From: Chloroflexota bacterium
GTDB taxonomy: Bacteria; Chloroflexota; Anaerolineae; 4572-78; J111
Direction: 5' to 3'
Length of the DNA: 64,000 nucleotides
NCBI GenBank assembly: GCA_016860845.1
Contig: BOKF01000006.1
Span: 124,001 to 188,000, forward strand
The position numbers and the translations under genes were made by a program. This document shows positions 28,833 through 38,865 of this stretch, one piece after another; positions within the stretch are counted from its first letter, which is position 1, and each line of letters starts with the position of its first letter. Under the pieces are notes generated by a model. The model saw only the letters and a list, made by a program, of their open reading frames with translations, did no database searches and had not been told where the DNA came from.

Positions 28833-29426
28833 GTGCAACGTGGTTTCAAGGCATGGTGTGAAAAACAAGCCCTTCAGTGGAGAAAAGAACTGGACCTTTC
28901 CGTCCATGCTTGTCTCCCAGCGAGGAAATTAGCCGATCATCTTGAGATTGATGTCATTAGGCCTCAGGATATTCCTGATATTACCCAAAAAGATATCGAA
29001 CGTTTAATCCATTTAGATCCGACAAGTTGGTCTGCCGCTACGGTGAGCACAGTTGGATGTACAATAATTATTTTTAACCCACGCCATTCAACGGTAAGAC
29101 AAGAAGCCGATATTATGCATGAACTTGCCCATATTATTCGTGGCCATAAACCTATTGGATTCAATTACATACAAGGGTTTCCATTTCCGCTCCGCCAGTA
29201 TCGAAAAGAAGATGAAGAAGAAGCTCAATGGTTAGGAGGATGCCTACAAATACCTCGAGATGGTTTAAAGTGGGTGCTTGACCGTGGAATGACAGAGGAT
29301 GAAATAGTCATTCATTTTGTTGCCAGCTCTGAAATGGTACGATATCGTCGAAACAAAACAGGTATTGACATTCAACGCCTGCATAGTCAACGTAATTCAC
29401 TTCGATTCCGTAAAGCCAATAAGTAG
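28833..29426 (+). CDS. ImmA/IrrE-family metallo-endopeptidase
   Basis: The 197-residue protein contains the zinc-protease motif HELAHIIRGHKP (HExxH near residue 95-99) and a downstream DEEEAQWLGGCLQIPRDGL that supplies the third ligand region. Family members cleave XRE-type repressors such as ImmR or DdrO. The listed start is GTG. It forms a two-gene unit with the XRE gene just upstream; the pair lies beside CBASS and could connect a stress signal to CBASS expression. Confidence 0.85.
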   Translation: MQRGFKAWCEKQALQWRKELDLSVHACLPARKLADHLEIDVIRPQDIPDITQKDIERLIHLDPTSWSAATVSTVGCTIIIFNPRHSTVRQEADIMHELAHIIRGHKPIGFNYIQGFPFPLRQYRKEDEEEAQWLGGCLQIPRDGLKWVLDRGMTEDEIVIHFVASSEMVRYRRNKTGIDIQRLHSQRNSLRFRKANK

Positions 29427-29690
29427 ATTCAGTAGATCGCAGATACTCAGTTAACATCAGGGGATCAATAACAGTGATCCTCTATAAATAGCTTTTGATG
29501 GCATAAGCCAAGAAGTGAGCCATACGCGCCAAGACCGTGTAATTGACTTTTGTTGTATACAACAGCGGAGCAGAACGTAGATCAAAACAAGAAGATTCTA
29601 AACAAATTCCCGTGTTTGTGCAGTATTTTGCAAAAGACGGCCAGACCAAGAGTAGACACAAACACTTCAAACGTCAATAAGCCAAGTTCG
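29427..29690. other. intergenic region with perfect 14-bp palindrome
   Basis: No gene is seen. TGTTGTATACAACA at 29,551-29,564 is a perfect palindrome resembling the TTGTAC-containing dyad in front of the XRE gene, so it may be another binding site for that regulator. The rest is AT-rich without clear features. Confidence 0.4.
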
Positions 29691-29719
29691 TTGTTTTTGG
29701 CTTCCACGTATGATATACT
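29691..29719 (+). promoter_or_regulatory. promoter upstream of leader copy 2
   Basis: TTGTTT and TATACT are separated by 17 bases, pointing toward tldD. The layout equals that of the promoters at 24,771 and 49,081. Confidence 0.65.
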
Positions 29720-29725
29720 TGGGAA

Positions 29726-29860
29726 ACGAAAATACCCCTCGCTCGTATTGAGGGGTATCGGTTTCACAATTTAACCAGGTCAACGCTTCCCGGCCACTAT
29801 TTTAGTTCACTCTTCATACCTCAACTACGCGGCTCGGTCAAATAGCCGCGTTTTTTATTT
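29726..29860 (+). ncRNA. structured leader or small RNA, copy 2, with intrinsic terminator
   Basis: The predicted transcript starts with a 9-bp hairpin (ATACCCCTC/GAGGGGTAT, 29,732-29,758). About 70 bases follow, then an intrinsic terminator with a 7-bp stem CGCGGCT/AGCCGCG (29,828-29,850), loop CGGTCAAAT and six T residues. The terminator lies ~95 bases before tldD, so this is either an attenuating leader or a free small RNA. Confidence 0.65.
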
Positions 29861-29954
29861 TTCCATCATCTTTCTAGACCCGTCCAGAGGGAGCATTGAT
29901 CTCGGTGAAGCAATTGCCGTCCATAAAACCTGATAGAGGATCAGGAGGTTAATA

Positions 29955-31400
29955 ATGAGAACATTGATGAGTCGCGCTCTGGACCTGGTTCAAAGGCGGG
30001 GGGTTCAATATGCCGATATCCGGGTGGTAGATACCCAGACCGAGCGTCTTCTGGTCAAGAACGGGGTGGTCGAGGCGCTCGACACCTTTGAGTCTATCGG
30101 TTTTGGGGTGCGGGTGTTGGCCGACGGGGCCTGGGGTTTTGCCGCCAGCCGGGACTTAACCGCTGAGGAAATTGACCGGGTCACGGCACAGGCATGGCAG
30201 ATTGCTAAGGCCTCAGCCTTAGTAGCCGATGGGCGAGTCGATCTTGGCCCTCCCGTAACCAGCCAGGGGGTCTATTCCACCCCGGTCAAGATTGATCCTT
30301 TCAACATCTCGCTTGAGGACAAACTAAGCGTCCTGCTGGCCGCCGATGCCGCCATGGCCCGCGTCGCAGGCCTACGAGTCCGCCAGGGCAACCTGGTGTT
30401 CATTCGCGAGCACAAGTGGTTTGCCAACACCGAGGGCGCTTTCACCGAGCAAACCATTATCGAAACCGGCGGCGGCCTGGTGGCTACGGCAGTTGGCGAA
30501 GGGGAAGTCCAGACCCGCTCCTATCCCACTTCGATGGGCCGCCAGCAAGTCACCGCTGGCTGGGAGATGGTCCAGCAGTGGGATCTGCCGGGTCAGGCCG
30601 AGCGCGTGGCCAGTGAAGCGGTGGCTCTCCTTACGGCCGATCCCTGCCCCAGTGATACGGTCACGACGGTCATTCTGGACGGCGACCAGGTGGCCTTGCA
30701 GGTGCATGAGTCCTGCGGTCATCCTATCGAACTCGACCGGGTCTTCGGGACCGAGGCTGCCTACGCTGGCACCTCTTTCCTGACCCCGGAGAAACTGAAT
30801 ACTTTTCGTTACGGCTCAGAGAAGGTCAATCTCACTGCCGACAGCCTGCGTCCGCTGGGGCTGGGCACGTTTGGCTGGGATGACGAGGGCGTGCCGGCGC
30901 AAGCAACGCCCATTGTCAAAGACGGTCTGTTCGTCGGCTACTTGATGTCGCGGGAGACGGCCACTCAGTTGGGCCAGGTTTCGAACGGTTGTATGCGGGC
31001 GTCGGGTTGGAATCGCATCCCCCTGATCCGAATGACCAATGTTAGCCTGGAGCCGGGCGAATGGGCGCTGGAGGATTTAATGGCTGATACCGATACAGGT
31101 ATCTATATGGAGACCAACCGCTCCTGGTCCATTGACGATAAGCGCTATAATTTCCAGTTTGGCACCGAGATCGGCTACGAGATCAAAAATGGCCGGCTGG
31201 GCCGCATGCTGCGCAACTGCACCTATACCGGGATTACCCCGGAGTTCTGGAACAGTTGCGACGCCGTATGCAATGAGCAGCACTGGACGATGTGGGGCAC
31301 GCCCAACTGCGGCAAAGGTCAGCCGAGCCAAATCGCGCACACCGGCCACGGCGCCGCTCCCGCCCGCTTTCGGAATGTACGCATCGGGGTGTTCAAATAG
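29955..31400 (+). CDS. tldD: TldD-family metalloprotease
   Basis: The 481-residue protein has the TldD zinc motif in LQVHESCGHPIELDRVFG (HExxxH near residue 252) and the family's usual length. Its start follows a strong AGGAGG. TldD with its non-catalytic partner TldE forms a heterodimeric peptidase that degrades unfolded peptides and in some bacteria matures microcins or processes CcdA. The tldE gene follows after 19 bases. A small hairpin CCTGAT/ATCAGG at about 29,928-29,944 overlaps the ribosome-binding region and could modulate initiation. Confidence 0.93.
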   Translation: MRTLMSRALDLVQRRGVQYADIRVVDTQTERLLVKNGVVEALDTFESIGFGVRVLADGAWGFAASRDLTAEEIDRVTAQAWQIAKASALVADGRVDLGPPVTSQGVYSTPVKIDPFNISLEDKLSVLLAADAAMARVAGLRVRQGNLVFIREHKWFANTEGAFTEQTIIETGGGLVATAVGEGEVQTRSYPTSMGRQQVTAGWEMVQQWDLPGQAERVASEAVALLTADPCPSDTVTTVILDGDQVALQVHESCGHPIELDRVFGTEAAYAGTSFLTPEKLNTFRYGSEKVNLTADSLRPLGLGTFGWDDEGVPAQATPIVKDGLFVGYLMSRETATQLGQVSNGCMRASGWNRIPLIRMTNVSLEPGEWALEDLMADTDTGIYMETNRSWSIDDKRYNFQFGTEIGYEIKNGRLGRMLRNCTYTGITPEFWNSCDAVCNEQHWTMWGTPNCGKGQPSQIAHTGHGAAPARFRNVRIGVFK

Positions 31401-31419
31401 ACTGCCACAGTGAGGAAAG

Positions 31420-32766
31420 ATGATGTTTGGACAACAAGCCGCCCAGGAGTTGACGCAAGCTGTGCTGCGCCACAGCCAGAACGATCCGGCCGAAGTGTTG
31501 CTCTTCTTTGATGAGCAGGCCCTGACCCGCTTCGCCAATAACGTGATCCATCAAAATGTGGCCGAAACCAATGCAACCGTCATCCTACGCCTGTTCCGCG
31601 GTCAACGGATCGGCACGGCCACCACCAACCGGCTGGATGAAACGGCGCTAGCGCAACTGGTGGCCCGCGCTCGGCATAATGCCGAGGCCCGCCCGCCCGA
31701 CCCGGATTACCCTGGCCTACCTGAACCGAGTTCATATCCCACCGTGACCGCATTTGACCCCTCCACCGCCGACTACTCCCCGGAAGCGCGAGCCACAGCC
31801 GTGGGCTATGTCTGTCGTCTGGCGGCGGAGAAGAAGCTCAACGCCTCGGGCGCCTTCTCGACCGGGACCCACGATATCGTCATTGCCAATTCCCGAGGGG
31901 TTTCGGCTTATCACACCAGCACCCAGGCCGATTTCCAGACGGTGGTAATGGCTGAAGACGCTTCTGGCCACGCCCACAGTTCCGGCTGGCGTGTGGCAGA
32001 CATCCCGGTTGAGGCGCTGGGCCGGGCAGCCATCCAGAAAGCCGAACAAGGCCGCCACCCTCGTCCGCTCGACCCTGGCGAATATACGGTGGTGCTGGAT
32101 CCCTACGCCACTGCCGATTTACTAGGGATGCTGAACTTTTATGGCATGAGCGGCCAGACCGTGCTGGAAGGACGCTCCTGGATGAATGACCGCTTAGGCC
32201 AATCAGTGATGAGCCAGCAGGTCAATATCTGGGATGACGGTCTGGACGCCCAGGGCGCGCCGATGCCGTTCGATTTCGAGGGCGTCCCTAAACGGCGGGT
32301 GGATATTGTCCGCAATGGGGTCGTCATCAGTCCCGTCTACGACCGCCTGACCGCCCACAAAGCCGGGCAGACCGGTACTGGCCACGCGCTGCCTCCTACG
32401 ATGCGTTCAATGGGACCCCTTGCCACCCACCTGTTTATGGCCCCCGGCCCAGCCAGTATCGAGGCTTTGATCCAGTCAACCGAGCGCGGTCTCTACATCA
32501 CCCGCTTCTGGTATACCCGCCTGGTCCATCCGCGTGATTGTGTCGTCACCGGCATGACTCGCGATGGCGTCTTTATGATTGAAGGTGGAAGGCTCACTCA
32601 GCCGATGAAAAACTTGCGTTTCACCCAATCCTATGTGGAAGCGCTGGCCAACGTGGAAGCTATTGGCAGCGAGACGCGCCTGCTGATCGGTGAATTTGGC
32701 GGCTTTGCCACCCGGGCGCCGGCATTAAAGATCAACCACTTCAAGTTCACCGGTTCAACAGTTTGA
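31420..32766 (+). CDS. TldE/PmbA-family partner of TldD
   Basis: The 448-residue protein has the PmbA/TldE fold signatures (FSTGTHDIVIANSRGVSAYH; DCVVTGMTRDGVFMIEGGRL) and lacks the HExxxH zinc motif of TldD, as expected for the non-catalytic subunit. It follows tldD after 19 bases with its own ribosome-binding site, and the two are co-transcribed. Function: builds the peptidase chamber with TldD in the cytoplasm. Confidence 0.9.
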   Translation: MMFGQQAAQELTQAVLRHSQNDPAEVLLFFDEQALTRFANNVIHQNVAETNATVILRLFRGQRIGTATTNRLDETALAQLVARARHNAEARPPDPDYPGLPEPSSYPTVTAFDPSTADYSPEARATAVGYVCRLAAEKKLNASGAFSTGTHDIVIANSRGVSAYHTSTQADFQTVVMAEDASGHAHSSGWRVADIPVEALGRAAIQKAEQGRHPRPLDPGEYTVVLDPYATADLLGMLNFYGMSGQTVLEGRSWMNDRLGQSVMSQQVNIWDDGLDAQGAPMPFDFEGVPKRRVDIVRNGVVISPVYDRLTAHKAGQTGTGHALPPTMRSMGPLATHLFMAPGPASIEALIQSTERGLYITRFWYTRLVHPRDCVVTGMTRDGVFMIEGGRLTQPMKNLRFTQSYVEALANVEAIGSETRLLIGEFGGFATRAPALKINHFKFTGSTV

Positions 32767-32850
32767 GACGCCCCGGTTGATCAACTCGACTATCCGTGTT
32801 TGGCTTAGGTCGTCGAAGGAGTGGCTCAGGTAATCTGTGAGCCAGCATAC

Positions 32851-33831
32851 ATGGAGAACCGCTATTTTCCGGTTATAAAGTTTTTTTTAGCCGAGGAGGC
32901 CCTGGCTCGAGAAATCGAAGCAGCTTACGGGCTGTCCTCGGTGCGCTGTCAACTGATCGCCGCGTTTATGCGCGATGTTTATCTGGTAACGGCCAACGAA
33001 CAACGCTGTATCTTATTCATCTACCGTTACAATCAGCGCACGATTGACGAAATCAAGTCGGAGTGGCAGTTTGTGGCCTACCTGAAAGCCAACGGTGTAT
33101 CCGTGGCTCCGGCGATTGTCACCAAGAGCGGCGAATATGTCTTGACCTTTCCGGCGCCAGAAGGAACTCGCTATGGGGTCTTAACCACCTTTGCGGCCGG
33201 CAAACATTTACGGCAGCGATCCAGTGTGGAAGCGGTGAGGACGTATGGCCGGCTAATTGGGCAAATCCACACTTTGGCCGATGAAGCGCCTTTTGCCCTG
33301 ATTCGACCGGTGAATGAGGTGGCGCTCATCGTCAATCAGGCTGTAGCTGCTTTTGCAGCCGCCGTGCCTGAACGTCCAGAAGATCTGGCTTATCTGCGAG
33401 AATGTGCCGGCCTGCTTCTACCCAAGTTCAACGGACTCCCCCAGCGAGCACCTTACTACGGCTTGATCCACGGCGATGTGATTCGAGCCAACGCCCAGGT
33501 AGCTGATGACGGGACGGTCACGGTCTTGGATTTTGACCTGTGCGGACCGGGTTGGCGCGCGTATGACATCGCCAGCTATCTGGCGGTTATTCGCGGTTTA
33601 CCGGATGAGGTAGAATTGGCTGATGCTTTTATAAATGGCTACGAACAAGTGCGCCCCATCACTTCAGTGGAACGAGAGACGCTGCCAGCGTTTGAAGCTG
33701 TCCGCGTGATTTTTTCCATCGGTGTGCCGGCGCTGAATGTGTCTCATTGGGGCAGCGCCTATCTGCATACCTTTTTAGATCAATCTCTGGAGCAGCTCAG
33801 AGAGCAGATGAAAAGAATTGGTCAACTCTAA
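32851..33831 (+). CDS. aminoglycoside phosphotransferase-fold kinase
   Basis: The protein (326 residues from the ATG at 32,851; a GTG at 32,821 would add ten) has the APH/choline-kinase catalytic loop YYGLIHGDVIRANAQ with HGD...N and the metal-binding VLDFDLCGPGWRAYDIASYL. Substrate cannot be told; homoserine-kinase-II-like or small-molecule kinases are possible. It is followed by a second APH-fold gene 30 bases later. The GTG has GAAGGA directly abutting it, too close for a normal ribosome site, hence the ATG choice; both remain open. Confidence 0.85.
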   Translation: MENRYFPVIKFFLAEEALAREIEAAYGLSSVRCQLIAAFMRDVYLVTANEQRCILFIYRYNQRTIDEIKSEWQFVAYLKANGVSVAPAIVTKSGEYVLTFPAPEGTRYGVLTTFAAGKHLRQRSSVEAVRTYGRLIGQIHTLADEAPFALIRPVNEVALIVNQAVAAFAAAVPERPEDLAYLRECAGLLLPKFNGLPQRAPYYGLIHGDVIRANAQVADDGTVTVLDFDLCGPGWRAYDIASYLAVIRGLPDEVELADAFINGYEQVRPITSVERETLPAFEAVRVIFSIGVPALNVSHWGSAYLHTFLDQSLEQLREQMKRIGQL

Positions 33832-33860
33832 AAAAGCGGTTAGCGACTCAAGGAGACAAG

Positions 33861-35054
33861 GTGGCTCCAATCGAAGCAAAAGATCACGAGACGTTCCTTC
33901 CTCTCATCGCTGCAGCCGAACGGCTTTTGTCGAACAGGTTTAGCTGCCCCATTCGGTTAGGAAGCGTCGAACGCTTATCCGAGGCAGGTAGAAGAAACTT
34001 ATTGCTCCGCTGCGCCATTGTTGAGGTCACTGACCCTATACCGTCCGGCATTATCCTCAAGAAGGTTGAAACCGAAGCCTATGATCCCAATGACCCTGAA
34101 TCCTGGGACAGCCAACGTTTTTTCAGCGACTGGGCGGGCGCGGAATTCTTGAGCCTCATCTCCGGCGAGGCCCGGCATAGTCCGCGTTTTTATGGCGGGG
34201 ATCGAAGGTTGGGCTTTATCCTCCTGGAAGATATGGGCCGCCAGCACCACAGCCTGGTTGAACCCCTGTTGCAAGAAGACGCAGCCAGGGCTGAGAAGGC
34301 GTTGCTCACCTTTGTCACCCGCCTGGGCCAGATGCACGCTGATAGTTTGGGCCAAGCGACCTTGTTCGAGCAGATTCTTCAAGCCCTTAGCCCGACATCC
34401 ATATCACCGGCGCGCGCTGCCAATAGCATACGGCAGCAGCTTGCGCCCCTGCAAACTACACTCGAAAGCCTGGTAGCGGTAGAGTCTCAGTTCGAACGAG
34501 ACCTGGAAGCTGTTATTACGGCCATCGCTGATCCTGGACCATTTCTTACCTACATCCACGGCGATCCCTGTCCGGATAATGTATTTTACACCGGTCACTC
34601 CCTACGCTTGATTGACTTTGAGTTTGGGCGATGGGGGCATGCCTTGCTCGATGCCGTCTATGGCCGCATGATGTTCCCGACCTGCTGGTGTGCGAATCGT
34701 CTGCCTGAGGCCCTGGTGGCCCAGATGGAACGAACCTACCGGGCCGAACTGGCTCAAGCTTGCCCGGCTGCCCAGGACGACCACCTTTTTGAAACTGCTC
34801 TCGTGGCAGCTTGCGCCTTCTGGCTGCTCAACGCTTTGAATGGACACTTAAAGGGGGCTTTGGCCGAAGACCGCCGCTGGGGCATTAGCACCATCCGCCC
34901 GCGCATCCTGGCTCGACTGCAAAGCTTCATCGCCGCCTCCGAGCAGTTTAATCACCTTCCTGGCCTGCGAGGGACAGCTAACCGTCTACTGGCAATCTTG
35001 CAGAAGCGCTGGCCTGACACCACCCCTTTACCGTTATACCCTGTCTTCCGTTGA
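33861..35054 (+). CDS. phosphotransferase-family protein (APH/choline kinase-like)
   Basis: A GTG at 33,861 preceded by AAGGAG five bases away gives 397 residues; the frame is open further upstream into the previous gene but lacks a ribosome site there. Motifs are [18 protein letters not shown] (HGD...N) and [20 protein letters not shown] (metal-binding D). The substrate is unknown. It overlaps the start of the methyltransferase gene by one base (TGATG), so the three genes from 32,851 to 35,881 form an operon. Confidence 0.85.
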   Translation: MAPIEAKDHETFLPLIAAAERLLSNRFSCPIRLGSVERLSEAGRRNLLLRCAIVEVTDPIPSGIILKKVETEAYDPNDPESWDSQRFFSDWAGAEFLSLISGEARHSPRFYGGDRRLGFILLEDMGRQHHSLVEPLLQEDAARAEKALLTFVTRLGQMHADSLGQATLFEQILQALSPTSISPARAANSIRQQLAPLQTTLESLVAVESQFERDLEAVITAIADPGPFLTYIHGDPCPDNVFYTGHSLRLIDFEFGRWGHALLDAVYGRMMFPTCWCANRLPEALVAQMERTYRAELAQACPAAQDDHLFETALVAACAFWLLNALNGHLKGALAEDRRWGISTIRPRILARLQSFIAASEQFNHLPGLRGTANRLLAILQKRWPDTTPLPLYPVFR

Positions 35055-35881
35055 TGAGTCACATTGAGCTACTCACCCAATTGGCGCAGCGCCAGGATGA
35101 GGCAATAATGAATATTCGAGAATACAACCGACAAGCCTGGGACAAAGAGGTGGAGCAGCAAAATGAGTGGACGGTGCCAGTCAGTTCAGAAGTGATTGCC
35201 GCTGCCCGTCAAGGCCAGTGGGCGATCGTCTTGACTGAAACCAGGTTGGTCCCCAGAGAATGGTTTCCTGACTTGACCGGCCAGGATGTCCTATGCCTGG
35301 CTTCGGGGGGAGGACAACAGGGACCGATTCTGGCTGCAGCCGGGGCCAAAGTGACCGTCCTGGATAACTCCCCCCAGCAACTCAGGCAGGACCGTTATGT
35401 GACCGAGCGCGACGGATTGGCGTTAATGACGGTCGAAGGGGATATGGCTGATCTGTCAATGTTTTCGGCTGAGAGCTTCGACCTGGTCTTCCACCCTGCT
35501 TCCAATGTATTCGTGCCCAAGGTTCGGCCGGTCTGGCGGGAAGCGTACCGCGTTTTACGTCCGGGGGGCGTGCTCCTGGCCGGGTTCCTCAATCCGGTGA
35601 TGTTCATCTTTGACTACGAACTTTCCGAACGAGGCGTATTGCAGGTCAGGCATGCGCTGCCTTATTCAGATCTGACAAGTTTGAGCGAGGCGAAAAGACA
35701 GCAATTGCTGGCTAAAGGCGAGCCGCTCACGTTTGGGCATACGTTAGAAGACCAGATAGGCGGGCAACTCGAAGCCGGATTTATGATCACCGGGTTCTAT
35801 GAAGACCGGCACCGAGCAGAAGAGATTGCCAGGTACACCGCTACCTACATAGCCACACGAGCGATTCGACCAGTCCTTTGA
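35054..35881 (+). CDS. class I SAM-dependent methyltransferase
   Basis: The protein binds S-adenosylmethionine through [20 protein letters not shown] (motif I) and [11 protein letters not shown] (motif II), with [13 protein letters not shown] and [13 protein letters not shown] as later motifs. An ATG at 35,054 gives 275 residues. An ATG at 35,108 preceded by GAGG begins with [15 protein letters not shown], which is how related proteins usually start, and may be the real one. Substrate unknown. It is coupled to the preceding kinase-like gene. Confidence 0.88.
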   Translation: MSHIELLTQLAQRQDEAIMNIREYNRQAWDKEVEQQNEWTVPVSSEVIAAARQGQWAIVLTETRLVPREWFPDLTGQDVLCLASGGGQQGPILAAAGAKVTVLDNSPQQLRQDRYVTERDGLALMTVEGDMADLSMFSAESFDLVFHPASNVFVPKVRPVWREAYRVLRPGGVLLAGFLNPVMFIFDYELSERGVLQVRHALPYSDLTSLSEAKRQQLLAKGEPLTFGHTLEDQIGGQLEAGFMITGFYEDRHRAEEIARYTATYIATRAIRPVL

Positions 35882-35999
35882 ATGGCCCACGGCGTTCAAT
35901 CTGGCGAGACCTTCAAGGATCAAGGCCGCTCACCCTGTGCGTGGACGGGATACCCTCTCGTCCCTGCGCTCGCATCGCGGGCAGGGCAACACAAATAAG

Positions 36000-36335
36000 A
36001 TGGCTTCAATCGTTAGCGCATCCTTGACACAAGATAAACTTCACAATAATAATCTCTTCGCCGAAGAGGATGCCTCATTGTTTCGCACCCTGTTGCGCGG
36101 TGAGTTTTTCATCACCGGCTTCACCAACAAAGCCCTCCAGCCCTTGCTCCCCGATAAAAACTCGGCTCAAATCACCCGCCTGCTGGCCCGGCTGCGGATC
36201 CACCATCTGATCAAGAAGGTTGGCCAGCGTTACAAATACTATTTGACCGACTTTGGCCGCCAGGTCGTCACCATGGCCCTGAAACTCCGGGAGATGGTGG
36301 TTATCCCTGGCTTGGCGAGTAACGCCCAAGCCTAG
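36000..36335 (+). CDS. winged-helix domain protein, possibly a gene remnant
   Basis: A 111-residue frame from the ATG at 36,000 encodes a winged-helix-like fold (FFITGFTNKALQPLL, QITRLLARLRIHHLIKKVGQ, YKYYLTDFGRQVVTMALKLR). I recognise this as a recurring domain that ends longer proteins of unknown role in filamentous bacteria. The absence of a good ribosome site and its isolated position suggest a remnant or an independently expressed DNA-binding domain. Confidence 0.6.
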   Translation: MASIVSASLTQDKLHNNNLFAEEDASLFRTLLRGEFFITGFTNKALQPLLPDKNSAQITRLLARLRIHHLIKKVGQRYKYYLTDFGRQVVTMALKLREMVVIPGLASNAQA

Positions 36336-36429
36336 GCTTAATATCCTTGCTCTGTGGGCAAGCATCTCATTGTTTAGGCACTAATGTTAACTGGAGTTAA
36401 TTCACTCCCAATCATTCAAAGCATAAGCA

Positions 36430-37689
36430 TCATGGCTCATCCTCCTCGTCTTCGACCCAATCGTACTGTGCCGGCGCTCGACCCTGACTTTCCAACACCA
36501 CCGCCTGACTAATTTGAGGATCAGCCGGTTCGATTCGTTCCAGTTGCACCTCAAATTCCCAATTATCAATATAATCAAACAGAAAAATCATCGTCGCCTC
36601 TAACCGGAGAGAGATATCGCCCACTCGAACCTCATGGGTATAAGGACCTTCGTCCGACTCGGGATGATGGACTTCCATCAGACTGCCAAAACGGTTCGGA
36701 TACTTAAAGGTGTAGAGATGTTCCGGGTCAGCGAAGTCAAAAGCCTTGAGAATAGCCAGCCTCAGCTCATCCAGGGTAAACGCCGCCGGAACAGCGATTC
36801 GTCGCCAAGCTCGACCCAATGACACCTTGAACACAAACTGCCCTTCCCGAAATCCAATCTCCGGGAAAGCCAGGTTATTTTGCCACTGGGGCACATACCG
36901 CTGAAAAATTGGCTGCAAGCGGCCAGGGACAAAATCAGCTTCAGTGGGGTCGCGGAAATAATCAAAGTCCTGCTCATAGTGCTCAACGAGCAGATACAGC
37001 ACCGCCTCGCCTAGAGGCGTACGGTAAAGCCGGCCAACCCGCCAGCCGCCCCCCGGTTCGGGCGGCAGGTGCTGGATGACCATCAAGCCGAACAGCTCTA
37101 ACAAGGCCAGGTTATACGGGCCGGGGGTGTAACGCAAGGAAGCTTCCGCCCGGGTATCCCCGGCAATCGGCCGGCCCTCGGGTGGAATTTGTTCAAACAA
37201 GGAAGCCCAACTATGGATGCGGCGCGTCATCCACCCCAGGGAGCTGCGTTCGCCGAGAATTTCCGGGTTTCCCCGTATCAGCCAGCTTTCCAGCAAGGTA
37301 AAGTATTTTTCGATGGGGTTCAGACCGGTCCACGACTGCAGGGCGGGTAGGTCTAAGTGGATGGTGGGTTTGGAACCGGTCTGATCAATGTAAACTAACC
37401 CGCTGGCCCGTGCGAGCAGATACAGACCATTAATGGAAGGATAAGATATTTGTTGGGGGCGCTTAAGATCGAGCTGGATAGGCCGAGTTAAGCGAGTGTT
37501 CAAGTCAGGCAGACGTCGTAGCGGTAGCAGGTGGTACTGGCCACTGACTGTCATTCCCTCGGTACTGATAAAATCCAGCAGAACCTCAAAATCTCGGACT
37601 ACACTGCCGGCGCTATCGTCGCTCCGCAGTTCTTCCTTGAAGATCTCTTGCAGTGTCGCCTTAGGGATAGGCTTAACCAATTGCCTCAT
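36430..37689 (-). CDS. plasmid pRiA4b ORF-3-like family protein
   Basis: From the ATG at 37,689 the protein has 419 residues. The C-terminal ~150 match the pRiA4b ORF-3 family (FKVSLGRAWRRIAVPAAFTL, then DPEHLYTFKYPNRFG). The N-terminal ~250 residues are helical and resemble the winged-helix-rich part of longer family members. Function is unknown; some relatives travel with mobile elements. The start overlaps the end of the HIT gene by 17 bases, so both come from one transcript. Confidence 0.8.
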   Translation of the reverse strand: MRQLVKPIPKATLQEIFKEELRSDDSAGSVVRDFEVLLDFISTEGMTVSGQYHLLPLRRLPDLNTRLTRPIQLDLKRPQQISYPSINGLYLLARASGLVYIDQTGSKPTIHLDLPALQSWTGLNPIEKYFTLLESWLIRGNPEILGERSSLGWMTRRIHSWASLFEQIPPEGRPIAGDTRAEASLRYTPGPYNLALLELFGLMVIQHLPPEPGGGWRVGRLYRTPLGEAVLYLLVEHYEQDFDYFRDPTEADFVPGRLQPIFQRYVPQWQNNLAFPEIGFREGQFVFKVSLGRAWRRIAVPAAFTLDELRLAILKAFDFADPEHLYTFKYPNRFGSLMEVHHPESDEGPYTHEVRVGDISLRLEATMIFLFDYIDNWEFEVQLERIEPADPQISQAVVLESQGRAPAQYDWVEDEEDEP

Positions 37690-38140
37690 CAACTTTTCCT
37701 TCACTCGGCCGGGTCTCAGCCAGGGCAGTACGCAGCCGCTGCCGCATCTCCTGCATCGCCGCGTCACTCTCGTACGACTGCCGCGGCCAGAAGAATCCCT
37801 TCAGTCCATCCTTTTTTCGACGTGGCACCACGTGAATATGCAGATGCGGTACGCTCTGGCTGACCCGATTGTTCATCGCCACAAACGTGCCCTCCGCCGC
37901 CAACCCTTTCTCTACCGCCCTGGCCAACCGTTGAGCCTGGCCAAACAGCGGTCCGATTAAGTCAGCCGGCAAGTCTACCAGGGTCGGATAATGTACCTTC
38001 GGCACTAACAAGCAGTGGCCGGGAAACAAAGGCCGGCGATCCAGAAACGCCAATGACAATTCGTCTTCCCAGACAATATAGGCAGGTACTTCGCCCTGGA
38101 TGATCTGGCAAAATGCACAATCTGCAACAGAACCAGGCAT
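37673..38140 (-). CDS. HIT-family nucleotide hydrolase or transferase
   Basis: From the ATG at 38,140 the protein has 155 residues. It has the histidine triad SVPHLHIHVVPR (His99, 101, 103) and the N-terminal CAFCQIIQGEVPAYIVWEDE typical of HIT proteins, where paired cysteines may bind zinc. These enzymes hydrolyse nucleoside phosphoramidates or dinucleotides. GAGGAG lies upstream; a further ATG at 38,173 lacks a ribosome site. It overlaps the downstream gene. Confidence 0.92.
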   Translation of the reverse strand: MPGSVADCAFCQIIQGEVPAYIVWEDELSLAFLDRRPLFPGHCLLVPKVHYPTLVDLPADLIGPLFGQAQRLARAVEKGLAAEGTFVAMNNRVSQSVPHLHIHVVPRRKKDGLKGFFWPRQSYESDAAMQEMRQRLRTALAETRPSEGKVDEAIG

Positions 38141-38173
38141 CTTCCTCTTATTCTCCTCTCTCAACCGACTCAT

Positions 38174-38444
38174 TGTAGCACAAAGGAATCGGGATTTACG
38201 ACACAGATTAATTGGGAACGAATCGAGTTATGATGACCGGACCAACAGGGAATGCCCGGGTTCAATTGAATACCTTTGGCCCTCAATACCCCAAACAAGC
38301 CGTGCTGTCCATAATATTAACGATCCCTTTGTCCTAAACCATTTTCCTCTATTCATTGTTAGTTTTCATTACCCGTAAGTGCGAGGGACGGGATCTATCT
38401 AAAACATCGATTCAAATTTGCTTGCTGTTGTCTCGGTGTGATGA
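38174..38444. other. intergenic region, nothing recognised
   Basis: The stretch between the HIT gene start and the terminator of the HTH gene has no convincing ORF, RNA or repeat. It should contain the promoter of the HIT/pRiA4b operon, but no clear consensus is visible. Confidence 0.3.
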
Positions 38445-38479
38445 AAAATATAGCCACCTATCTTAGGTGGCTGTATTTT
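38445..38479 (-). terminator. intrinsic terminator of the HTH gene
   Basis: A 16-bp near-perfect stem with a three-base loop (AAAATATAGCCACCTA / TAGGTGGCTGTATTTT) is followed on the minus strand by a T-rich tract. It lies ~75 bases beyond the stop of the HTH gene at 38,556. The A/T ends make it potentially bidirectional. Confidence 0.75.
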
Positions 38480-38555
38480 CGGTGGTCATCTGCCACGCAT
38501 GTCAATAAAGTGGGTCGGACCGGGGTCAATCCAATGGGTTAGAAGTAGATTATTG

Positions 38556-38822
38556 CTAATCCTCAATGTATTTAAGCACATCAGTAAGTTGTGTCTTGTG
38601 ACCATAGCGACGTAACTGAGTAATTATGCTGTTGAGTAAGTCCAGGTCAACCCGTTGGTGGTTATCCCGTGAAAGGAAATTGTACATAGTTTGACGGGTA
38701 ACACCGGCTGCCTCTGCCATAGCTGCTGGGGTGGGTATAGGTTTACGTTGCATGACTGGCTTGGTGCTCTCTTCTTTTTCCAGTTTTTCAAGGTATTCTT
38801 TTACTGTTACTCGAACAGTCAT
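38556..38822 (-). CDS. small helix-turn-helix protein
   Basis: The 88-residue protein has an XRE-like helix-turn-helix (TPAAMAEAAGVTRQTMYNFL) and a basic N-terminus. The start has GGAGAT six bases upstream. It is divergent from two small ORFs behind a consensus promoter, and TGTCAA half-sites lie in the shared intergenic region; it probably represses that promoter and itself. An antitoxin role is possible but no toxin motif is seen nearby. Confidence 0.8.
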   Translation of the reverse strand: MTVRVTVKEYLEKLEKEESTKPVMQRKPIPTPAAMAEAAGVTRQTMYNFLSRDNHQRVDLDLLNSIITQLRRYGHKTQLTDVLKYIED

Positions 38823-38865
38823 ATTATCTCCGTTTGGGGATACTGTTTATGGTGAGTTTACTTTA

